Assembly (NCBI GenBank): GCA_003222235.1
Contig: QHVD01000320.1
Span: 1-13,158 of the forward strand
DNA: 13,158 bases
Direction of reading: 5' to 3'
From: Gemmatimonadota bacterium
GTDB lineage: Bacteria; Gemmatimonadota; Gemmatimonadetes; Gemmatimonadales; GWC2-71-9
A program made the position numbers and the translations under genes. Shown here one piece after another: positions 8,483 to 13,158 of the stretch; position 1 is the first letter of the stretch; the number at the start of each line of letters is the position of its first letter. The notes beneath the pieces are model-generated. The model worked only from the letters and a program-made list of their open reading frames with translations. It had not been told where the DNA came from and searched no databases.

Positions 8483-9720
8483 TGCTCGACGCCGCCCGGC
8501 TGCGCGCCGACTTCCCGCTGCTCCAGCGGCTCGAGAACGGCCGCCGGTTGGTGTATCTCGACAACGCGGCCACCACGCAGAAACCCGAGGCGGTTCTCAG
8601 CGCCATCCTCGACTACTACCACAGCACCAACGCCAACGTCCACCGCGGGGCGTACGGCCTCGCGATCCGGGCGACGGAAGCGTACGAGGCGGCCCGCGAG
8701 CGGGTCGCCGGCTACCTGAACGCGTGGGCGACCGAGGGCGTCGTGTTCACGCGGGGCACGACCGAGGCGATCAACCTGGTGGCGGGCGCGTATGGCCGGG
8801 CGACCGTCCGCGCAGGCGACACGGTGGTCGTGACCGCCATGGACCACCACTCTAACCTCGTGCCGTGGCAGATCTTGTGCCAGGAGAAGGGCGCCACGCT
8901 GCGGATGGTCGAGATCACCGAAGACGGCCGGATCGATCTATCGGACTTCGGGCTCGCTCTCGAGCGGAATCCCAAGATCGTCGCCTTCCCCTACGTCTCC
9001 AACGCGCTCGGCACGGTGAACCCGGCGGCGCAGCTCGCCAGGCTCTCCCACGCGGTGGGCGCCGTGGTCGTGGTGGACGGCGCGCAATCGACCCCGCACT
9101 TGAAGGTGGACGTGCAGGAGCTCGACTGCGACTTCTACGCTCTGTCGGGCCACAAGATGCTCGGACCCATGGGTTCGGGGGCGCTGATCGCGAAGCCGCA
9201 GCTGCTCGAGACGATGCCGCCCTACCATGGCGGGGGGGAGATGATCTCGAAGGTGTGGGATGATCACTCCACCTACAACAAGATCCCCCACAAGTTCGAG
9301 GCAGGCACGCCGAACGTCGAGGGCGCGGTCGGGCTTGCGGCGGCGATCGACTATCTCGCGAGGCTCGGCCCCGACCGCATCGCCGAGCATGAGCAGGCGC
9401 TCGCCCGGGCGGCGATCGAGCGGCTGGCGCAGATCGAGGGCGTGACGGTGTACGGGCCGCGGGGGCCGCGGGATCACCGGGCTGGCGTCGTGTCGTTCAC
9501 GTACGGGGACATCCACCCGCACGACATCGCGACCATCCTCGACCAGGACGGGATCTGCATCCGGGCCGGCCACCACTGTACCCAGCCGCTCATGCGCCGC
9601 CTCAATGTCGCCGCCACGGCCCGCGCGTCGTTCTATCTCTACAACGACCTCGAGGACGTCGACGCTTTGGCCGGGTCTCTCGTGAAGGCCGGTGCGCTCT
9701 TTGGATACGTCCCCGCCTGA
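8482..9720 (+). CDS. sufS: SufS, group II cysteine desulfurase
   Basis: A 412-residue PLP enzyme that converts cysteine to alanine and a protein-bound persulfide, the sulfur source for SUF. Motifs: YLDNAATTQKP (25-35), TRGTTEAINLVA (90-101), MDHHSNLVPW (120-129, with the PLP-stacking histidine), VDGAQSTPH (198-206), SGHKMLGPMGSG (222-233, Lys225 forming the Schiff base) and RAGHHCTQPLM (361-371, catalytic Cys366). The short cysteine loop is the SufS type that needs a SufU or SufE acceptor. ATG 8482 is chosen because the conserved N-terminus starts there, although the frame is open from 8269 inside sufD. It overlaps sufU by 29 bp. Confidence 0.96.
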   Translation: MLDAARLRADFPLLQRLENGRRLVYLDNAATTQKPEAVLSAILDYYHSTNANVHRGAYGLAIRATEAYEAARERVAGYLNAWATEGVVFTRGTTEAINLVAGAYGRATVRAGDTVVVTAMDHHSNLVPWQILCQEKGATLRMVEITEDGRIDLSDFGLALERNPKIVAFPYVSNALGTVNPAAQLARLSHAVGAVVVVDGAQSTPHLKVDVQELDCDFYALSGHKMLGPMGSGALIAKPQLLETMPPYHGGGEMISKVWDDHSTYNKIPHKFEAGTPNVEGAVGLAAAIDYLARLGPDRIAEHEQALARAAIERLAQIEGVTVYGPRGPRDHRAGVVSFTYGDIHPHDIATILDQDGICIRAGHHCTQPLMRRLNVAATARASFYLYNDLEDVDALAGSLVKAGALFGYVPA

Positions 9721-10144
9721 GCCCAGGCTCAGCTCCCTCTACCAGGAGGTGATCCTCGATCACTACCGGCGCCCCCGCAACAAGGGGGCGTTGGAGAACG
9801 CCACGCACGCGGTCTCGCTCAACAACCCGCTGTGCGGTGACGAGATCGATCTCCACCTCCGGGTCGAAGGGGACGTGATCAAGGACGTGCGCTTCGTCGG
9901 TCGGGGTTGCTCCATCAGTCAGGCGTCGGCGTCCATGATGACGCAACTGCTCAAGAACAGCACCGTGCCCCAGGCGCTCCTCATCGCCGAGCGGATGAGC
10001 GCGATGATGCAGGGCGACGACGCGGCCGCGACCGACAAGACGCTCGGCGACCTGCGCGCCCTCGCCGGCGTCTCGAAGTTCCCCGTGCGCATCAAGTGCG
10101 CCCTGCTCCCCTGGAACGCGCTGACCGACGCCGTCAAAGGTTAG
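9692..10144 (+). CDS. sufU: SufU, zinc-dependent sulfur acceptor for SufS
   Basis: A protein of about 150 residues with an IscU-like fold. The SufU zinc ligands are all visible: Cys48 and Asp50 in NNPLCGDEI, Cys73 in GRGCSISQASASMM and Cys136 in RIKCALLPW. It has the insert between the second and third cysteine that separates SufU from IscU. In the family SufU swaps its zinc coordination with SufS and takes the persulfide sulfur to hand to SufBCD. The start is uncertain: GTG 9692 gives a 29-bp overlap with sufS, and in-frame TTG 9701 is equally possible. It is the last suf gene and is followed directly by a strong hairpin. Confidence 0.93.
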   Translation: MRSLDTSPPEPRLSSLYQEVILDHYRRPRNKGALENATHAVSLNNPLCGDEIDLHLRVEGDVIKDVRFVGRGCSISQASASMMTQLLKNSTVPQALLIAERMSAMMQGDDAAATDKTLGDLRALAGVSKFPVRIKCALLPWNALTDAVKG

Positions 10145-10165
10145 GGGCACGGCGATGCCGTGCCC
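10145..10165 (+). terminator. Hairpin ending the suf operon
   Basis: GGGCACGGC (10145-10153) and GCCGTGCCC (10157-10165) form a perfect 9-bp stem with a 3-nt GAT loop, starting right after the sufU stop. There is no T-run downstream, so it is a terminator-like or mRNA-protecting hairpin and not a textbook intrinsic terminator. Confidence 0.55.
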
Positions 10166-10225
10166 GCAGTGCCGGCGGGATCCCCTTCCCCGTCGCCCTC
10201 CTCCGGTCGAAATTAGCCTCGACTC

Positions 10226-11188
10226 ATGGCCCCCCCCGTCATCGTGCTCGACCGCGTGGCCAAGCGCTTCGCGGGTCACACGGCGGTCGACGCCTTGTCG
10301 CTCGAGGTCTCCGCGGGCCTGATATACGGACTGCTCGGGCCGAACGGCGCTGGCAAGACGACCACCATCCGGATGATCATGGGCATCATGGAACCGGACG
10401 AAGGCGCGGTGCGGCTGTTCGGCGACGAGACGGATATCGGAGCCGGCGCCCGGAACCATTCCGCGCGGATCGGCTACCTGCCCGAAGAGCGTGGCCTGTA
10501 TCGCAAGATGCGGGTGCTCGACGTGCTCGTGTTCCTCGCAGAGATGAAGGGCGTCGAGCGACGCGCGGCGCGTGTCAAGGCCACCGAATGGCTCGAGCGG
10601 TTGGGGCTGTCCGATTGGCGGCTGCGACGGATCGACGAGCTCTCGAAAGGGATGCAACAGAAAGTGCAGTTCATCTCGACCATCTTGCACCAGCCCGAAC
10701 TCGTGGTCCTGGACGAACCGTTCGCGGGGCTCGATCCGGTCAACACCCAGGTGTTGAAGGACACGGTGCTCGAGTTGCGGCGACGGGGTGTGACCATCCT
10801 GTTTTCCACCCACATCATGGAGCAGGCCGAAAGGCTCTGCGACGAACTGTGCATCATCGCCCGCGGCAGGAGGCTGGACGAGGGGGCCGTAAGCGACATC
10901 AAGCGGACACATAGCGGACACCATCTCACCAGCGGGTTCGACGGCAGTCCAGGACGAGCAACGCAAATATTTGCTGACAAAGCACTTGTGAAGAAGGTTG
11001 ACGACTACGGTCAATATGCCGAATTGGAGCTCGCCGCCGGGGCCGACGCGCAGCAAATCCTCCGGGAACTCATCGGGTCGGGGGCGCGCCTGTCGCGCTT
11101 CGAGCTGATGGAGCCCTCGCTGAACAAGATCTTCATCGATCTCGTCGGCCCCGAGGCGGCCCGGGCGGAGGCGCGCCCCGGTGCGTAG
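10226..11188 (+). CDS. ABC transporter ATP-binding protein, NatA-like
   Basis: A 320-residue ATPase that would power the membrane protein encoded next. Walker A is GPNGAGKTT (38-46), the signature is LSKGMQQK (139-146), Walker B is LVVLDEP (159-165) followed by FAGLDP, and the switch histidine is His196 in FSTHIMEQ. GYLPEERGLYRKM (83-95) is characteristic of the NatA-like subgroup of ABC-2 exporters, and about 90 residues follow the ATPase domain as in that subgroup. Known relatives extrude sodium or are annotated only as multidrug or ABC-2 exporters, so the substrate is not assigned. The ATG at 10226 has no Shine-Dalgarno. The 3' end overlaps the permease start by 8 bp. Confidence 0.9.
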   Translation: MAPPVIVLDRVAKRFAGHTAVDALSLEVSAGLIYGLLGPNGAGKTTTIRMIMGIMEPDEGAVRLFGDETDIGAGARNHSARIGYLPEERGLYRKMRVLDVLVFLAEMKGVERRAARVKATEWLERLGLSDWRLRRIDELSKGMQQKVQFISTILHQPELVVLDEPFAGLDPVNTQVLKDTVLELRRRGVTILFSTHIMEQAERLCDELCIIARGRRLDEGAVSDIKRTHSGHHLTSGFDGSPGRATQIFADKALVKKVDDYGQYAELELAAGADAQQILRELIGSGARLSRFELMEPSLNKIFIDLVGPEAARAEARPGA

Positions 11189-12440
11189 GGTTTGGGCGGT
11201 CATCCGGCGGGAGTTCGTCGAGCGGCTGCGGAGCAGGTGGTTCTGGATCTCCGCGGTCCTGGGTCCGCTCTTCTTCGGGGCGATGATTTTCCTCCCGCTG
11301 CTGTTCACCGGCCCCGGCGGCATCAAGCGGATTGTGGTGATCGACGGCACCACGACCCGGTTCGGCGCGCGTGTGGCCGACTCGCTGGACCGGGGGAGCA
11401 CGTTCGCCGTCGTCGCTCGGGTGTCTCCGCGCGCCGGGCTCATGGATTCGTTGGCGCAGCAGGTAGGCCTGCACCGGCTCGAGGGGTTCCTGTTTGTCAA
11501 AGACGCGACGGTCGAGACCGGAGCCGCTGAGTACCGTGCTGCCAACGTGTCGGCGTTCCGGGACGTCGCCGAGCTTCAGGGCGTCCTCGGGCGCCTGGCC
11601 GTGAACGAGCGGCTGGAGCGCGCCGGGGTCGATCCGGCGACGGTGAGCCGGGCGCAGCTCCGAATCAGGCTCGAGACCAAGAAGATCGCGGGCGCGAAGA
11701 CCACGGGAGAGAGCTCGGCGGAGTCGTTCTCCCTCGCCTACGTCATGGCGATCGTGTCGTTCGTGGCGATCGCGGTGTACGGGGTGAACGTGATGAGCTC
11801 GGTGTTGGAGGAGAAAACGACACGCATCGTCGAGGTGCTCGTCTCGTCGCTTCCGGCCTTTCAGTTGATGCTCGGCAAGGTGTTGGGCGTCGGCGCCGTA
11901 TCGATCTTCCAATTCATGGTTTGGGGTCTGGGAGGCCGCCTGCTGCTGTCGCAACGCGCGGCCATCGCCGGGCGCCTGGCACCGCTCGACCGCGAGCCGG
12001 CCGTGTTTCAGATGCCCCACGTCTCGGCCGCCACCATCGCCATCTTTCTCTCCTATTTTCTGGGCGGGTTCTTCCTGTATTCGGCCATGTTCGCGGCCGT
12101 CGGGGCCATGTCGTCCAACGAGCAGGAAGCGCGCCAGGCGCAGCAGCCCGTGATGTTCCTGCTGATGCTCGCCTACCTGTCGGTGTTCGCACTCGCTGGT
12201 GACCCGGCGTCGACGTACTCGATCGCGCTATCGCTGATCCCGTTCACCGCGCCAATCGCCATGCCGGTCCGCTGGGCTGCAGGGAGCGTGGCAAGGAGTG
12301 AGGTGACGGCCTCCCTGGCGCTGCTCGTCGGTGGCATTGCGGTGGTCACCTGGGTTGCGGCGAGGATATACCGAGTCGGGATATTGATGACGGGGAAGAG
12401 ACCGAGCCTCAAGGAACTCGGCCGCTGGATCAGGGCCTAG
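11181..12440 (+). CDS. ABC-2 type permease, NatB-like
   Basis: A 419-residue inner-membrane protein with the NatB/ABC-2 layout: a basic N-terminus, one transmembrane helix (about 20-43), a large extracytoplasmic domain (about 45-180), then a cluster of five or six hydrophobic segments (about 184-207, 229-250, 283-309, 323-340, 345-362, 377-396). EEKTTRIVEVLVSSLPAFQLMLGKVLGVG (start 210) and the SSNEQEARQAQQP loop (311-323) are typical of the NatB family. It starts at GTG 11181 inside the ATPase gene, so the pair forms one operon. Sodium efflux is possible by homology but unproven. The stop codon lies within the stem of the hairpin at 12435-12467. Confidence 0.88.
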   Translation: MRRVWAVIRREFVERLRSRWFWISAVLGPLFFGAMIFLPLLFTGPGGIKRIVVIDGTTTRFGARVADSLDRGSTFAVVARVSPRAGLMDSLAQQVGLHRLEGFLFVKDATVETGAAEYRAANVSAFRDVAELQGVLGRLAVNERLERAGVDPATVSRAQLRIRLETKKIAGAKTTGESSAESFSLAYVMAIVSFVAIAVYGVNVMSSVLEEKTTRIVEVLVSSLPAFQLMLGKVLGVGAVSIFQFMVWGLGGRLLLSQRAAIAGRLAPLDREPAVFQMPHVSAATIAIFLSYFLGGFFLYSAMFAAVGAMSSNEQEARQAQQPVMFLLMLAYLSVFALAGDPASTYSIALSLIPFTAPIAMPVRWAAGSVARSEVTASLALLVGGIAVVTWVAARIYRVGILMTGKRPSLKELGRWIRA

Positions 12441-12467
12441 CCGCTAAGGGGCTGCAGGCGGCTAGGC
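12435..12467 (+). terminator. Hairpin spanning the permease stop codon
   Basis: GCCTAGCCGC (12435-12444) and GCGGCTAGGC (12458-12467) are perfect 10-bp complements around a 13-nt loop. The stop codon TAG (12438-12440) is in the left arm, and the right arm overlaps the first five bases of the inverted repeat beginning at 12463. It may end the NatAB-like transcript, but there is no T-run. Confidence 0.5.
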
Positions 12468-12504
12468 AGACGGCAAGACGGCGAGACGTCTAGCGGAGGT
12501 CAGG
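12463..12504 (+). repeat. Left 42-bp inverted repeat arm
   Basis: Starts TAGGCAGACGGC and ends in TCAGG. It matches the reverse complement of 12966-13007 except at four positions, and contains the 8-bp-periodic AGACG motif. Confidence 0.85.
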
Positions 12505-12585
12505 TGTCAGGAAGCGGCGTAGGAAGGGCACTGCGTGCGCGATTTGGATGTGGCCTTCTCTACCCCTTGTTCCCTAGCTTGATGC

Positions 12586-12963
12586 ATGGCCCCCTATCAC
12601 TCCCTCAAGGCGTGGCAGCATGCACGCCGGCTTGCGATCGAATGCGCGCGGTCTGCGAAGCGGTTTCCTGAGTACGAGCAAGATGCGCTGGCCGACCAGC
12701 TCCGACGCGCGTGTTACACGGTCGTGCTCAATATTGCGGAAGGAAGCGCGAAGCGAGGCTCTCGCGAGTACAGGAAGTACCTTGACACCGCAAACGGATC
12801 ACTCGCAGAGGTCGAGACGGCGCTGGGCATCGCTCGCGAGCTGGAATACATACCGCCTGCCGAGTTCGGAAGACTGGAGGCATTGGCTACCGAGACCGGC
12901 AAGACGCTTTTCGGCCTGCTTCGAAAGATCACTGATCACGCACGACGTCAACCTGGTACCTAG
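12586..12963 (+). CDS. Four-helix-bundle protein (23S rRNA intervening-sequence protein family)
   Basis: A 125-residue, helix-rich, basic protein. It shows the family pattern: an opening SLKAWQHARRLA (6-17), QLRRACYTVVLNIAEGSAKR (38-57), the EYRKYLDTANGSLAEVETALGIA stretch (from 61) and a last helix KTLFGLLRKI (106-115). These proteins are encoded in 23S rRNA intervening sequences and scattered singly in genomes; a relative, Avd, is the accessory protein of diversity-generating retroelements. They form pentameric barrels that may bind nucleic acid, but the cellular role is unknown. No reverse transcriptase is in this window. TAGCTT (12575-12580) five bases before the ATG hints at a leaderless transcript. 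The flanking inverted repeats are described separately. Confidence 0.88.
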   Translation: MAPYHSLKAWQHARRLAIECARSAKRFPEYEQDALADQLRRACYTVVLNIAEGSAKRGSREYRKYLDTANGSLAEVETALGIARELEYIPPAEFGRLEALATETGKTLFGLLRKITDHARRQPGT

Positions 12964-12965
12964 CC

Positions 12966-13007
12966 CCTGAACTCCGCTAGCCGTCTCGACGTCTAGCCGT
13001 CTGCCTA
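12966..13007 (-). repeat. Right 42-bp inverted repeat arm
   Basis: Begins CCTGAAC, two bases after the four-helix-bundle stop codon, and ends CTGCCTA, 29 bp before mnmG. It is complementary to 12463-12504 at 38 of 42 positions. Confidence 0.85.
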
Positions 13008-13024
13008 AGGGTCTGATTCCCTCG

Positions 13025-13030
13025 TATTAT
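13025..13030 (+). promoter_or_regulatory. Candidate -10 element of mnmG
   Basis: TATTAT lies six bases before the mnmG ATG in otherwise GC-rich sequence, with no Shine-Dalgarno between. No clear -35 is visible. This fits a leaderless mnmG transcript. Confidence 0.4.
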
Positions 13031-13036
13031 TCCCGC

Positions 13037-13158
<122 letters not shown>

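Larger units (their letters stand above)
12463..13007 (+). mobile_element. Inverted-repeat-bounded four-helix-bundle module, IVS-like
   Basis: The left arm (12463-12504) and the reverse complement of the right arm (12966-13007) match at 38 of 42 positions. They enclose one gene and leave only about 80 bp and 2 bp on either side. Within each arm a GACG-type motif repeats every 8 bp (AGACG at 12468, 12476 and 12484, then AGCGG at 12492). CTAAGGGGCTG (12444-12454) and CTAAGGGTCTG (13005-13015) form an imperfect direct repeat around the module. 23S rRNA intervening sequences have the same plan, a four-helix-bundle ORF inside complementary arms, but this one lies between protein genes. Mobility is inference; no transposase is encoded. 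Confidence 0.5.

Noticed and set aside
10963..10974. Perfect AT-rich palindrome GCAAATATTTGC
   Set aside because: It lies inside the ATPase coding sequence, in a stretch that reads as normal protein, with no regulatory context; probably chance.
9602..11545. 647-codon minus-strand open frame
   Set aside because: It lies opposite sufS, sufU and the ABC transporter genes, all with full sets of family motifs; it is a codon-bias shadow.
12586..12963. Avd-like protein of a diversity-generating retroelement
   Set aside because: The fold family is shared with Avd, but there is no reverse transcriptase, template repeat or variable repeat in the window.

Overview
This is a GC-rich bacterial chromosomal segment, roughly two-thirds G+C in the genes. 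The best-defined content is a SUF iron-sulfur cluster assembly operon in the order sufR-sufB-sufC-sufD-sufS-sufU, tightly packed and on the plus strand (about 4.19-10.14 kb). The regulator-first, SufU-containing layout and the high GC fit Gemmatimonadota, Actinobacteriota, Chloroflexota or Deinococcota. A Gemmatimonadota-like soil or sediment lineage is my guess, but the sequence alone does not fix the phylum. Several starts lack a convincing Shine-Dalgarno and have a TAnnnT -10-like hexamer within 5-10 nt, which suggests leaderless transcripts.

Layout. (1) 1-900: no credible gene; about four degenerate copies of a roughly 200-bp direct repeat. (2) 909-1372: an orphan arsenic-type ArsR repressor with a CVC metal box and a perfect 9-bp inverted repeat over its start; its last 19 codons lie in a dispersed repeat. 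(3) 1316-2584: non-coding and repeat-rich. A roughly 240-bp element (R3, two copies about 93% identical by eye) carries several small hairpins with CTTCAG at their tips, and an 80-bp element (R2) is also present twice. (4) 2585-3133 (minus): a divergent peptide deformylase, divergently transcribed from a MobA/MocA-like nucleotidyltransferase (3330-3941) across an intergenic region holding two inverted-repeat arrangements. (5) An AT-richer promoter island at about 3985-4187 contains a palindrome matching the CAAC-N6-GTTG SufR operator reported in cyanobacteria and a near-consensus sigma-70 promoter. The suf operon follows. sufB is broken by an apparent single-base deletion at about 5509/5510, and the sufB-sufC gap holds two tandem GNRA-tetraloop hairpins. 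(6) 10226-12440: a NatA/NatB-like ABC-2 exporter pair with overlapping genes. (7) 12463-13007: a four-helix-bundle gene (the family encoded by 23S rRNA intervening sequences) enclosed by 42-bp inverted repeats matching at 38 of 42 positions. (8) 13037-end: the start of mnmG (gidA), cut by the window edge.

How the genes work together. SufS extracts sulfur from cysteine, SufU relays it, the SufB-SufC-SufD scaffold assembles the cluster, and SufR, with a four-cysteine C-terminal site, probably senses Fe-S status and represses the operon. The NatAB-like exporter, deformylase, nucleotidyltransferase and MnmG are housekeeping neighbours with no visible functional link to SUF. The two places most worth a second look are the inverted-repeat-bounded four-helix-bundle module and the hairpin-bearing repeats downstream of arsR.
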